DNA of 64,000 nt, from positions 53,439,169-53,503,168 of the forward strand of contig OX485806.1 in NCBI GenBank assembly GCA_950295325.1. Reading direction: 5' to 3'. This DNA is from Polytrichum commune. Taxonomy: Eukaryota; Streptophyta; Polytrichopsida; Polytrichales; Polytrichaceae. Position numbers and translations under genes: made by a program. Positions 21,779 through 33,540 of this stretch are shown here, piece after piece (position 1 is the stretch's first letter; each line of letters starts with the position of its first letter). The notes beneath the pieces were generated by a model. The model was given only the letters and a program-made list of their open reading frames with translations, had not been told where the DNA came from and ran no database searches.

Positions 21779-23294
21779 CAGTGTATATGTTTGACAAAGT
21801 TTTTGCAAGTTTTTCTCTTTTGACACGCAAAAACTTGCACACAAAAAAAATGCACGTCAATTGACACGCACAATCTAGAAATTGACACGTACTGTGACTT
21901 GTGAAGAAAAAAACCACATGTCAATTGACACACTAGAAATTGAAATGACACGTATTACTTGAGTACTATAAAGTGCAGCTCAAGTATTCGGAAAACATAA
22001 CCCATAACAGTAGGAGAACTTCCTACACTCACTCACATACTTAAGTTCAACTTTGCTCTTGCAATTTCCTTTGTAACCGGGAGCTAAGACGGTGATCGGA
22101 GAGCGAGACTAACTAGGAGGATGGCGAGGCAAATGTTTGTATCACCGTGGTGCTTGCACATCCTCCACTCCATATGAGTTTTTTCTTGCTTGCAACCAAT
22201 GTGAGTTTTTCTTGCTTTCAACCAAAGTTGGCTTGAGCAATTCCCTTCGAATCGCAAAGCTCCCTTGTTGAAAGCATCTGAATCCCTTTGAGCTTTCTTG
22301 GAGTTGGCCTTCTTATTGCAAAAATGACGCAGAAGTGGCACGAAGATCAGCGCTTGCTTTCGGTTAGGATTTTATCCGGGAATGTACCTATGTTTGGTCG
22401 TACAAGCAAGAATTTGGGAAAATTCTTGAGGGAATCTGCAGAAAATCTTCAATTGAGTTATGAAAATAATACAGGATATCGTATTATTCATGCATTGGCA
22501 ACCGATGGGCCCAATGAACTACAACAATGCGTATTGTTGGGTGCATCTTATGTGCAAAGAGTTGTTCATGCTTTGAACGATCGTTTCCCAGACCTTCCAA
22601 TATTCAATGCGGCCAAACTTTTCAACCCTCGTAATTATCCAAGCGATGATAGTTAGCGAATCACAAATACCAAATTGTGGCTCGAAAGGATATTGTTGAA
22701 GTTTCAATACACTGAAGAAGAGAGTGGCATGTGCAAGGGAGAACTCTTGGAATTTACAGAAACACTTCGACATGAGTGCGAGAACAAAGCGATATTTGAG
22801 GCTTGACGCATATGTGGTAGCAATTTGGAATGGCACACAAATTGGCCTAAACTTATGCAACTTTGGCAAAAAATTATACTCATTCCATCAAGTATAGCTA
22901 TTTGTGAGAGAGGATTTTCCAAACAAAATTCAATCAAAAGCCACTTGCGCAATAGGTTGAACTTGAAGACCCTTGATGCTCTTATGCGGGTTTCTCTTTG
23001 TGGGCTTGAAGTGGATGCAATGGATTGGTCTACCATCTTCAATATTTGGAGAAACATGCGAGACCGAAGGATACTTACGGTCGATTGATAGTTTTTTTTT
23101 TGTTACAAATCAAGTTTGTTTTTTATTATTCAAAATATTAGTTTTCTAAAATATTGTGTAAGCCAAAAATTGAGGTGACATTTTGGAATAAAATGTAGAT
23201 GTCAATTGACATTCATTTTTGTTTTTGAAAACGTCACGTGACACTTTGGATTTGAGGTTGAACGTCACATGAAATTTGTCAAACATACACACTG
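21779..23294 (+). mobile_element. hAT DNA transposon, 1.5 kb, deleted, with perfect 8-bp target duplication
   Basis: Terminal inverted repeats CAGTGTATATGTTTGACAAA and (right end, inverted) CAGTGTGTATGTTTGACAAA. The flanks are GGGTAGGG (21771-21778) and GGGTAGGG (23295-23302). It lies inside the 3' LTR of the chromovirus. Subterminal DNA holds several copies of TTGACACG and relatives. The transposase frame at 22288-23088 is too short to be complete. Confidence 0.95.
22288..23088 (+). pseudogene. hAT transposase fragment with C-terminal dimerisation domain
   Basis: One frame with two stops (TAG 22654-22656, TGA 22804-22806). The C-terminal part LIPSSIAICERGFSKQNSIKS, then LRNRLNLKTLDALMRVS is the conserved hAT dimerisation region, in which relatives read S.A.CERGFS..N.IK...R.RL....L..L.R. 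The N-terminal zinc finger and catalytic core are absent or reduced to about 120 codons with no recognisable DDE residues. An internal-deletion derivative. Confidence 0.85.
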
Positions 23295-23322
23295 GGGTAG
23301 GGGCCCCGCGTAAAGTCCTATT

Positions 23323-25068
23323 TAGAGTTGATCCTTATTTAGAGGAGGTGGAGAAGTGGTTGTGTCGCAACCCTTGCTAGTTTTCCTTCACTTAGCTTGA
23401 CCGCCTTTCCAACCTAGCAAGTGCCACGAGTGCTAACCTGCACATCCCACGCACATGCATGGTTAGCTCCCAAAACCGCGGACCTTCAAGCTCATGGCTA
23501 GGTCACCAAACCCTCCTACACATACATTCGGGACTCTCCCCTTCGTAGGTAGCCAATGGCTAAGGTGGACTTCCATCCATGGAAGTCCACTCTTAAGTTG
23601 ATCATCGTGTTGCCAAAACAACATTACAACTACCCGGAGCACATTGCCAAGTATGCTCCGGGGGGGTCGGTCGGCTAAGCCGCCTCACCCATATAAGCCT
23701 CTAGGACTTTGGGCGGGGCCCCTACCCCACCATCAAGTATCCTTTTGTCTCTCTACAAGGGTTGGGGCCAAGTGGACATTTTTCCTTAGCCGCTGGGGCT
23801 AGAAACCCCCCAGCAGCTTCAGACCTCCATGACTTCTACATAAGATGTTTGATGCTCTCAAACAACCACTCTATCGTCACCTACTCTTTGCGTAGATGCC
23901 GATGGACCCCTCGCTTGCCTCATTCGGGCAAGTATTGAGGAAGTTATGGCTCTTCAAACCTTGGCAGTCCCGGGCACCACTCCCAGGTCACTGCTGTCCC
24001 AGGGTGTTGTCCCGGGACAGCGCCCCACTCAAATGGCCATATCTCCTAGCTTGCACCTCCGATTGAGGTGTTCCTTAGCATTCTAGAATTCCACCGCCAT
24101 AAGCTACTCATAACTTATGGCCTTACCCTCATGACTCTTAGTCCCCGTGGGTGAGAGGCGTTCTCAACGCCGGGGCCCTCACCCACACTAAGAGTACTTG
24201 GGCCCTCTCACCAATGGCGCCACAAGTCCCGGGTGTCACTTCAGGGTCCCCCTTGTGCCCATGGTGTTGCGGGCACTCCTCATGGAGAGGTGCGCGACAG
24301 GTTGGGTGCTAGTCAGTTGGGATTTCAAGAGGCCATGATTAAACATATGCAAAGTCTCACGGATCAGATGTCATTGATGGTTAGGAGCGAACAACATGGT
24401 CCTCTTCCTCAAGTTGAGTCGGGTAGGGATGCCTCCGGATTGTGGTGCGTTCAGTGTGGCCAACCAGGTCACACTCGTCAGTTTTGTAGGAATGAACAAA
24501 ACCGGGATCAAATAATGAACGGTGGTCCACCTCCACAAAACCAAAGGGGTCAAGGACAAATTCAGTATGAACAGAATAACAATAGGGAACCTCTTCCTAG
24601 AGGTCAAGGTGGTCAAAATGTGGAGAGGAAGGAGTTCCATTCTTTTTGTGGAAGATGACATGCACAAGGTCAATGTTGGTCCGAAGGAAAAGGTTATGGT
24701 TGTAGTAATTGTGGGGGAGACCATCCTTCGGATGAGTGTCGTCAACCGGATAAGATCATTAGCATGCCCAACTCGGTGGCCAACCCACAACAACAAGCTA
24801 GAGACAACATGAGGGGAGCTAGGCCATAAGGTGGACCACCGAATTAGCTTAGACCATCAAACTTGTATTATGACCATGACAATGCAAGACAAACTCTTCA
24901 TCCTTCGGCGGGATTGCAAACGACTAATGAATACATTCCAATTCAAAATAGGCAAGGGGTCCCACAAAATTTCAACAATAGGAGGCAAGCTCCTCCCACG
25001 TGTGGTACTTTCGGGCCACCCCCTTTCGAGGGAGCCTAAAAGTATCACACAAGTCCTTCGGTGAAGGT
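23323..25068 (+). pseudogene. Gag fragment of the third gypsy family, interrupted by a solo LTR
   Basis: Coding starts abruptly after the broken LTR (VDPYLEEVEKWL), is cut by the solo LTR at 23363-24299, and continues LGASQLGFQEAMIKHMQSL. Zinc knuckles are visible: CVQCGQPGHTRQFC (CCHC) and CSNCGGDHPSDEC (CCHC), with a partial FCGR.HAQGQC between. A parallel, better preserved copy is on the minus strand at 57500-58790. Gag coats the genomic RNA in the virus-like particle. Several frameshifts and stops. Confidence 0.85.
23363..24299 (-). repeat. Solo LTR of the chromovirus family, inverted, with perfect 5-bp target duplication
   Basis: 937 bp from TGTCGCAACC to GTGCGCGACA, flanked by GGTTG on both sides (23358-23362 and 24300-24304). 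The gag reading resumes after it. Very similar to the copy at 1538-2475. Confidence 0.95.
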
Positions 25069-26279
25069 GGCCTGCATTTGCAGGCGCCCAAGCCGAACCC
25101 GAATGACATGTGTATAACGTGAGTAGTTAGATTTTTAAGGGAGATTAAATATGCGTCGTAGTACCTCCGGAGGTTAGGCCTTAGTTTTTTACTAGTGTGG
25201 CTTTAAACTCCACTAACCAATTTCATATCTAGTTCTAACCTTAACCTACAACCTATTTTACGCGCAGACGCACCAGCCTTGAAACCAAGGCAATCCTAAT
25301 TTGTGAATTGGGATGGTTCTGATACACCCAACCGGGTGTGACTCATACCACCCTAACTCAACGAACGGAATAACGACATTTTGATGGACCATTCAATTCT
25401 TCCTATTTCTTTATTTAGTTCTATTTAGTTTTCTAAGCGGGGGAACTTGGCCTAAGTCCCACCCTTCACACAAATTCCTTCTTAATTACTTACTTTTGTT
25501 TGCACGTCCTAACTCACTACATTAACATATTAGGCATCACCCCTTACCTGGTTGGCGCACCCCTTACCTCGGAACCTTCTAAGGCCTCGTGCAGGTGTCA
25601 CCAAAAAGCCTCCACCCTTCAATTTCGTCCTAGCCCGAATGGAGAAGTTTATAATGACATGTAGAGATTTCTCTCTTTGTAACACAATGTATGATTCCAA
25701 TCTATCGTTGGAATATACGCAACTTAGCCAAGTCTATACTATGTCTGCTTACACTCTTTAATCTCGAAGTTTGGAAGTCTCGGTTTTTTGGCTCTCAAAA
25801 CTTCATATGAAGTCCAAAAAATGAGTTCTTGGTATCCATGGATAGGTAATGAAGTCCTCTACATGAATATGCAATAATATTTCTACTGCCACAAAGTATA
25901 TGGTCGCAATTCTACGCTGTTCCCTTTGAACCTACATTTTTTCACTAGTTTTTGGAAGTTTGGACATAGTCTCGGTTTTTTGGCTCTCAAAAATTCATAT
26001 GAAGTCCAACAAAACTAAATGCTCCAATAAGAGACTTTGCACATCCGCATAAGTATAAGGCTAATCAAAGTAAATCCAAGTATTCAAACAAAGCCATAAA
26101 TTGAACTTTAAATCATTCACGTCCAACTATTACTAACAAGAGGTTGACTTTGACTTTGAGGGGGTGAGCACCCTCAAGGCTTACGATAAGCCCTCGAGAT
26201 TTCCTCCTACTTTGTAGGATCGAATCCTATCTTCTAAGCTTTCCTCCCTCAAATGATCAACAAAGATCCTAATTCAAAT
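25069..26279. other. Unassigned AT-rich DNA
   Basis: No convincing coding frame. A phrase AGTCTCGGTTTTTTGGCTCTCAAAA.TTCATATGAAGTCCAA occurs twice (about 25770 and 25970), about 200 bp apart. It may be part of an LTR of the third family, whose end is seen at 26494, but I cannot prove continuity. Confidence 0.4.
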
Positions 26280-26494
26280 ATTTAACTAACCTTGGCTTTC
26301 TACCTACCACATTTTACCAAGGTTTGTCCTTCTCCCACTTAAATCCACTCCACAAAAGCCTAATGCTTCAAACTAAATTTTCTTCAAGCTTCACTCTTTT
26401 TATATTTTTGTGAATAATCATAAATCACCAAAACACCACTTGTAATGTTTTACAAGTGTTAACAACCAATGTGGGCATCAATTTTGGGCTCACA
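26280..26494 (-). repeat. LTR end fragment of the third gypsy family
   Basis: The plus strand ends ...TGTGGGCATCAATTTTGGGCTCACA, which on the minus strand is an LTR start (TGTGAGCCCAAAA...). The preceding 100 bases resemble those before 53781 (TTTTGTGAATAATCATAA). The other end of this LTR is not found with confidence. Confidence 0.6.
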
Positions 26495-27283
26495 GCAAGT
26501 CCTTTGAAGGTCGAGTAACATCTCAAACCCTTCGGACATCAATGGTTCGAAGGGTGGTGTCACTCTACTGAGTTAAGTTTCCGATTCGGGTCTCTTGCCA
26601 ACAAGGGTTTACGATTTATTTTGTATGTTTTGATTGTTAAATGTGTTTACACTGGATAGACCACGAAATGCAACTCAATGGGACCAGGGTGACGGCCGAC
26701 CTGTAGGTTCAACCTGTTGCGCAATCTTCATAAATTGGGCCATTACTCCCAATCTATGGGGCCAACAACATAATAGTGGATTCGCGGGTCATCAACCCCA
26801 CCTTTCCACCAACAACATTCAGAGTGGTCGTGTCGGCGATTAATCCGACTTACCACACACGAAACTTGCTAATAAATGAAGCTACTACCACAAAACATAC
26901 CAAGGGCCCCGAAAACAATGGAGTTGGGTATTCCCTTGGCGGTCAAGTGGTCAAGCCACACTTGACCTTACAAGATAGGTGAGTGGGTGTAGAGATGTGT
27001 ACCTTAGCCGCGCTGCCTCCAACCCTAAATGGAAGGCTAGCGTTAGTAAATTTACCTCAATTCTCCTCGGTTGATTTGGACTCGATGGAGGCCGAGCCGC
27101 TACCTCCTTCCTTGCTCCACTTCCCGAACGTCGACCTTGCCTCCTTCTTTGTAACTAGTTTGGTAGTAAGCGTACCTTAGTTAATAACTAAAATATAAAG
27201 TATTTATTCTGCACTGTAATTTAATCCTAAGCATGATATTTATATTTAGTGCACCTAATTATCTTTCCAATGATCTAAAAATC
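26495..27283. other. Unassigned DNA left of the 17.9-kb element
   Basis: Short open stretches around 26634-27180 show no motif I recognise and change frame. The final bases ...CTAAAAATC join, across the element, to ACTTTAATCGG at 45187, giving the empty site. Confidence 0.4.
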
Positions 27284-29452
27284 TGATGGACGCCGTGGGT
27301 CGTTCCTTTGCAAAATTAGCTAAGAAGACTCACGATGCTCATCACGTAAAATTTATATTCGCTTGAGAACTACCGTGCCTCATTAATATGTTCGGTCCTC
27401 AAATTAACAACTCCTCTCTTCTCCTTATGATATGAATATATTTATCGGAGTGAACACAATCTCATTATCTTAGTTCTTATTCTCAATGTAAGGCATCAAT
27501 GACAATAAGAACCTTTAGATTTAAGAAAGCTTCAAGAGGTGTAACAATAACATATATTAATATAGTTTCAATATGTTGTTTGAATCCTTAAGTTTTGTAG
27601 TTCATAACATCAATCACATAAATGATAGTAATCTTATAATAAGGAAGAAGATACAATATTCTTAAGTCTTCCTTTTTAAGCTCAAGTGTTACTACTTATA
27701 ATATTGTAACTTGACATATATAATTCATGAACACAACATTAATTGTTTTGCAATGTCACGTTGATCTTCAAAGTGTTTTAATGATAAGATTAATTATAAT
27801 TCTTTTGAGGTTTGCTCAAAAGATGATAACTCTTCTCCGATTGTTAATGACATCCAACAACTCACAAAGTATCTTAAAAGAAGTTCAATAACAATTGTAG
27901 TAAGTAGATTATCTTATATTAATATTACTTCATTCATATGTATTCAAACTTTGATGTGAATTAATGTCTTCATCATTCTTGTCAATCACAAGTTCAACAA
28001 TCAATATGTAGTATAATAGGTATAATACTTATAAGTCAATTATGTAGTTTTCAATAATAAGCTCCTCCTCTTTTGAAGGAGTTTGTAATCGTTAAGTGGT
28101 TTTGCTTTAAACATGCATATAATTCTTCAATCATTCAATCACATGTATATTTATAATTCCCTTTTGAGGAGTTCAAAGATAAGTTCCACTTTAGAGAGTC
28201 AATCGTAATTCCGACGTTCAAGTCAAATTGTCGTTACTACTCACAACAACTACTCTCAAAGTTCCATTGATACTCCAACTCTTCTTAAGCGTTTTGTTCT
28301 CACCCTCGCACTAATACTTTGAGTTCTTTCTCAAAGCACCTACTCTTCTCTCGTTTAATAATCTCTTGAGTCACAAGTACCAATTGACAACTCGTAGTTC
28401 GACTTGAGAAAAAGAGAGAGAAAGGTCACACACATTTGTGGAAAAGATATTGTATTGCAAAAGAGCTCCGAGAGGAGAGATACAAAGAAACTCAAGTGTT
28501 TTTTACACTCAAATTTGTGATAACTTCGTTGTGTAGAAAATGAGGTATAGGTCTCCTAATTTGCTTCCCTTATATAGTATTTTCTTCCTATCCAAAATCT
28601 ATACTAAGAGTGGTTGTTAACTTCCACTTTCCTAGATACTTACTATCTTTGATATATGTAGATGATTCCTATCCTAAACGGTTACAACCGTTTCATCATC
28701 TTAATGTTCATAATTCCAAGATTTCCCTAACTCCTTGTTGTGGCTACATTCTAAATTCTTTTTTTGGAGATCAATCAAATCTTTATGTTGATTGATTAAT
28801 GATCATGCTAGTAGAATGTACCATATTCCTATATTCCCCTTAATGTCTTCATAATGTCTCCTTGAGTTTAATATCTAAAATTCCCATATATTCCATAATC
28901 GTGCTTCCTCAAAATCCTACATTCTACCTATTCCATAATCGTGCTTCTTCGGATAGACATTCATCCTCAATACAATTCTAAAACATAATTATGTCTCTTC
29001 AAAAATACTACATTCCTATATACTCCGTTAATATGTCTCTTCATATAGTCATTGATCTTCCCTTCCTAAATACTTGTCTCTTTAATGGTCCTTTCATCTC
29101 AATATCCTATTTCCAATATGCCCTAATATACTTCATAATGCCTAATACTAATTTCTTAATACTAGTATAGTAGCCTACTACTTAAATCCTAAGTATTCCT
29201 CCTTAAACCCGCTGGGCACCCATTGCCGTGGTATAGGAGGACCTATTGCCGCGCGTAAGGTGCATAATGCCGTGGGAAAGGGGCCTTAAGGCCGTGGCCG
29301 AGCTCCATGGCCGAGAGCTTCTTCGGCATTCTTCTTCGGTGTTGTTCTTCTCCTTCTCTGTGAATCCTTCTTGCTAGTTTGCATGCTTGTTGATTTAAGT
29401 GCCGTTACCTTACTCGAATTTGTCTTCTTCTCTTTAATGTTGTGACTCAACA
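27284..29452 (-). repeat. 3' LTR of the 17.9-kb element
   Basis: 2169 bp, TGTTGAGTCACAAC...GGCGTCCATCA on the minus strand. Lacks 152 bp present in the 5' LTR. The deletion lies at about 27876, between two copies of a 30-base repeat (ATGACATCCAACAACTCACA...) that are still both present in the other LTR. Contains no coding frame. Confidence 0.95.
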
Positions 29453-29467
29453 TTTTACTCCCCTCCC
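29453..29467 (-). other. Polypurine tract of the 17.9-kb element
   Basis: Minus-strand GGGAGGGGAGTAAAA abuts the TGTTGAG start of the 3' LTR. Confidence 0.9.
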
Positions 29468-29484
29468 GGATTGAGATCCTGCCC

Positions 29485-32040
29485 TCAGGATCGTTTTGCT
29501 ATCTTCATGCTCCCTGGATCGTATTGTGGGAGGTAGAGTAGGGTTCGTGCATGAGGTGTAGAGATTTGTCTTTGTTCCAATGTGTATTTTCTATCTTCTA
29601 ATGCTCTTGTTACATAGCCATGTAGTTGAATCCGATGAAATGCTGTTGGAAATGAATCTGGAAACTTTCTCACCAGATTTTGATGTTGATGTATAGCCTC
29701 ATGTAATAATGTTGTGTCTTCTCCCGCGAGTATGTCTAACGCAGATAGAAACTCTGGAAATTGATTGTTCGCCATCTCCTGGATTTCCTTAGTGAGCTCC
29801 TGGTCATAGGGTTCGATCTGTGGCAGGGAGTTGCGAGTGTCAATGTTTGTGTAAAAGGCTTCGTGGTGACAATTGATGTGTGTAAGGGCCCCGATGCAAA
29901 ATCTGGTGAGGTAGAATGTTGAGTTTGTAGTAGTAATTTCAACTACTCCCTTTGGGACTATTAAATCTTTTAGTACCCACATAAAAGTGAGGAGGTCCCT
30001 GGCTCCCGAATTTGCTTGAGCCCACAAAATTTGAAACTGCTATTTTGATAAGTGGGTTTGAAGTTTGAGATCTGGGAGGTTGCTCGAGTTGAAGATCATA
30101 GGCTTATAAGCCTGGTAGTATTGATAGATGCTAATGGGAGGGGGTAGGTTTTTCATTGTCGCTGTGATGAGGTTCCCTTGGTCTTCGATGTTGCTCAACC
30201 CTAGCAAATTGTCCCATTTCAGATGTTGAGTGGCCTCTTCCTCTTGTTGCTCTAATATCGCTTGTAGATCATCTCTCTCCGTGGTTGCTTGGTATAACTC
30301 TGTTTTGAGAGTTTTCAGTGTATGGCTAATCTTTGTCGTGACTCTTTGCAGAAGAGTCTGTATCGAAATTTGATGTTCGGTGTCGGAGGTGGATCGCTGC
30401 TGTACCCAGAGGTCAAAAGCCTCGATTTTTGCTAATTCTTGCATTCGATCCGGGTTTACATGTGTAGCTGTGTGTAGAGCTAATTTCTGTATCTGTGGCT
30501 TGTAGCCGTCGACTTCTGTGTGGAAGGCTTCGAATTCCGCCGCGGCCTCTTTGTGAATTTCGGAGATTGAGTGGCGGAGGTGTCGAAGTTGCTATGCGGC
30601 TATGGCCGCGATGCTGGTGCGATTGTTGAGGTCAGTCTGCATGACTTGTCTCTGCATCAGAAATTTGTTTTGTTCTTCCATCATGGCTTGTTGGTGTTGC
30701 TGGATTGTCGTGGTGTGCTTCTCTTGGAGAAGCTCATGCTTCAGCTGGTAGTCTGTAAGTTGTACCTTGTTTTCGGCGCTCTCTCGAAGTTGATTTTCTG
30801 CCGCAGCATACTGAGTCTCTAGGTGTGCATATTTTTGTTGCAGCTCCTGGTGTCGAAATGAGGCATCTTCGGCGTCTTGGCGACTCTTCTGTTCCGCTAA
30901 GGTGTAATCAGTCTGCAGGTGTTGTAGTTGGTTTTCTAGTTCCAAGATACGGTTCTGTGAATTAGGATTTTGATCTCCAAATACTGGAATAAGTTCCCTT
31001 TTGTGTCCTGCTGCGGTGTTGAAATGGGAAGTGCCTGTGATCCAGTTCTCCAAGAGCTGGCTAGTGTGATTGAATTGTTGTAGAATGTTTTTTAGTGGTT
31101 TTGAATCAAATTGTGAAGTACCATTTGTGCTTATAAGCACAGTTTGATCTGTTGCTGGTTCCATTCTTGCCACCAGAATCTGTGGCTTTTCGCCTTGTTT
31201 GGATGAGTTCCCTTTTGTGTGTGATGGTTCTCCTTTTTCTGTGCCTAATAGTTCCATTTCAGTGTCATGCTTTCTCTTCTTGGAACTGGGGACAGATTTG
31301 TCCTGAAGTAACGAGGTCTCTAAAAAACCTGCTTCAATCTCCTGCTGTACGGTTAAGAGTCCTTCAGCCATAAGGATCATGGTGAGAGGAGGTCCCACCA
31401 TTGTCTTGAGCAATGTGGATTTTTCCCTAAGAAGTCCCTCTTTGAGATTCTTGAGTTCTGCCTCTATCAACTCGCGAAACAATGCTGGCCAGTCTACTGG
31501 CTTGCCATTTAGAGCATCAGATATATATGTAATTGCTTGACAAGGAATCGTATTTGTGTTTGTGTGTAATAACAAAAGAGAGTTAAAGAACCTCAATGGC
31601 CGTTTCGCTTCAGGAATAGTACACTCCACCACTTTGCAGGTTCCTGCTTTGCTTCTGGCCTTGTCGCTGTAACTTGGAAAAATATCTGCAGCTGCAACCT
31701 TAGGAGTTCCTGGTTCTCTTCTCGCGGAAAATGGTGTCAGAAAAAATACTACACGCATTTTATTCCTCCAATCCTTGCTGAAAATTGGGAAGACTCGGCC
31801 ATTCAAAATAGACTGCATGGTCTCTAAGTTGAGATTTGTGAGCACTTCTTGAATGACAGAGACATTTAACATCTCCCATGTGACCCTTGTCACAAACCTA
31901 TCAAGGCCTATAAGTTGCAAAAACGTCTCTTCTTCTAACGAAGGCTCAAAATCAAGGGCGGCCATTTCGGTGCTAAAGACAATGTCATCAACTGCCTTCG
32001 TCTGGGAAGCTTTTCCCTTCTCTTTACTGGGAGTCCTCAT
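29485..32040 (-). pseudogene. Extra post-integrase reading frame, about 850 codons, unknown function, two TAG stops
   Basis: An ATG at 32040 (MRTPSKEKGKASQ) lies in the frame that follows the integrase tail. The frame runs to 29485, interrupted only by TAG at 30592-30594 and TAG at 30040-30042. A globular part (about codons 20-250 from this ATG) has passages such as LDFEPSLEEETFLQLIGLD, PEAKRPLRFFNSLLLLHTNT and KTMVGPPLTMILMAEGLLT. A basic KKRKHD (nuclear-signal-like) follows. Then comes a long glutamine/glutamate-rich region (about 360-480) with the heptad character of a coiled coil. After the first TAG a second helical segment (ATTERDDLQAILEQQEEEATQ) and a C-terminal domain follow. I do not recognise the family. 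It sits where env-like genes occur in some elements, but has no signal peptide. Whether it is a separate protein or a polyprotein end is open. Confidence 0.7.
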
Positions 32041-33540
32041 GTTTGAAGAATGAAACACTCTGATTCCGAATGTGCTTACTATATTGGCAAGTGGAAACTT
32101 TCTTCGAAGTGAAAAATTAAGCGGCAGCTGAATGAGCTTCTGGATCAGTCGAACCATCAGTTGAGGTCCCTTGTAATCAGCTGTCCTTGTGTGATTCATA
32201 ATGATGCTGGTTGTTGAAGTGGTTAAGGTTCTTGGTTTGTTGAAGGCCTTCTTGCTCATTACTTTAACAGTAAGTTGGTTGAGATGATAATCGTGGCCCC
32301 TACTTGGTTTACACTGATTTTGTAATAATCCAGGATATAGGCTGGTCTTACTGCTGCTTGCTTGAACATTAATCTTATTTGGTTGATAATTTTCGAAACC
32401 GCTTTTATCAAGTTTAATCCTCAATAATCCGAGAATTATCTCGTTTCCTCTTTTATTTGATGAATGGATGGATGAACCCCTTGGATGTAAGTACAAATTT
32501 TTAAGTACGAGTTGTATGAAAATTATGCACCATATCCCACACATATGTTGTAACCACTTAGTGGTTAATTCGTTTGACGTCGTATATTTTGAATGTACTT
32601 TGTACTTGTGATATGTGTTGTTGTTGATGGTTGTCTCGCGTAATGTGTTTGGTGGCGAATTCTCCGATAAACATATGTATGGGGTACTCCTCTTGAAATC
32701 ATATCCTTTTGTTAATAATTGAGTAAATATTTTCTCAATTTCCGTAGTTTTTACGGCGTTGGTAAATTTCTCATTCACAGTTTCTTTTCTCATTGGTTGT
32801 ATAGAATAACATCCAAGCATTTTGTGATGGACTTCATCATAATCCGGGGATGTAAAAGTCTCCATTTCTCCTTGATCAAAAGTGATAACTTGGTTGGGAT
32901 TAACCCAGTCGTATGGTAAAAATTTCTTCGATCGCCATCGTCCCAATTGTTTTTGATGAACGGTCTTGATCTCCAAGGTATCGTCATCATGGATTCTTGT
33001 GATGGTGTAAGGGCCTACCCATCTTTGTTTCTCAAAAGGTGTCTCGACTTGTTTGTTTGATAGGTATTTGGTCACTACTTTTTGCCCTTCGTAAAATGAA
33101 CATGTCTTCCTTGATCCTCCTTTGTGGTGGTTGGTATAATTGGATCCGTTTGTATAATTTGTACTTGTTTTATCAAGTGGTGAGTTCGTGGCGTCATTCA
33201 CTTCTAAAACATATGCCTTTGCTTCAAGGGGTTCATGGTAAGGTTTAATCTTACTCATGTTTACCCTCCCAAGAGTTTCTCCTTGCAATGTGCTTACATC
33301 CACGGTATTGTTATCGTAAGTTTCTGTAATTTCGTAAGGTCCACTCCATCGGATTCTAAATTTGCCTGGACCGGGCTTGTTCATCCTTTGATGCCACAAA
33401 ATCTTTTGACCCTTGTAAAATTTGGGATTTTTGTTTTCTTGCGAATTCTCCTTTGCTTGATGAGTGTTGTTAGTCTTTTCCTTGGTATCATAAGAGGGTT
33501 TCTTGCAATGTTTGCACCTCTTGCCTTCTATTAAAGTTTT
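32041..33540 (-). CDS. Integrase tail with two GPY/F modules and long linker
   Basis: In frame with the extra reading frame. Module one: FYKGQKILWHQRM, then RIRWSGPYEITETYDNNTVDV (33229-33425). Module two: FYEGQKVVTKYL, then QRWVGPYTITRIHDDDTLEI up to KKFLPY (32911-33105). Both show the same order FYxGQK...RWxGPYxIT...DxxT, so one arose from the other. GPY/F modules are SH3-like folds at the end of gypsy integrases that contact DNA or chromatin. The remaining 290 codons to 32041 are low in motifs. One hydrophobic run (MCGIWCIIFIQLVLKNLYL, about 32540-32500) could be a membrane segment. A one-base shift in an A run at about 33540 separates this frame from the integrase core. Confidence 0.75.

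Larger units (their letters stand above)
1..23322 (+). mobile_element. Ty3/gypsy chromovirus, old and interrupted by several insertions (starts before the window)
   Basis: Composite element read on the plus strand. It has the end of a 5' LTR (1-315), a primer binding site, gag-pol remnants (330-3785 and 18698-20330), a polypurine tract and a truncated 3' LTR (21199-21778 plus 23295-23322). The two internal halves are separated only by the MULE at 3786-18697. The coding line breaks at AAAGAATTTTG and resumes at the same 11 bases, so both halves belong to one element. A decayed chromodomain after the integrase places it among chromoviruses. All frames contain stops, so the copy is dead. The join at about 23322 to an unrelated gag fragment is a rearrangement rather than the true 3' end. 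Confidence 0.85.

Noticed and set aside
26634..27180. Possible host gene fragments between the gag remnant and the 17.9-kb element
   Set aside because: Frames are under 70 codons, shift repeatedly, and show no motif or splice structure I can defend.
32500..32545. Env-like membrane protein
   Set aside because: One hydrophobic run is present, but there is no signal peptide, no second membrane helix and no cysteine pattern. I keep it as an unexplained segment only.
30571..33534. Plus-strand open frames across the 17.9-kb element
   Set aside because: They are complements of the clear minus-strand polyprotein frames; motifs and catalytic residues are on the minus strand only.
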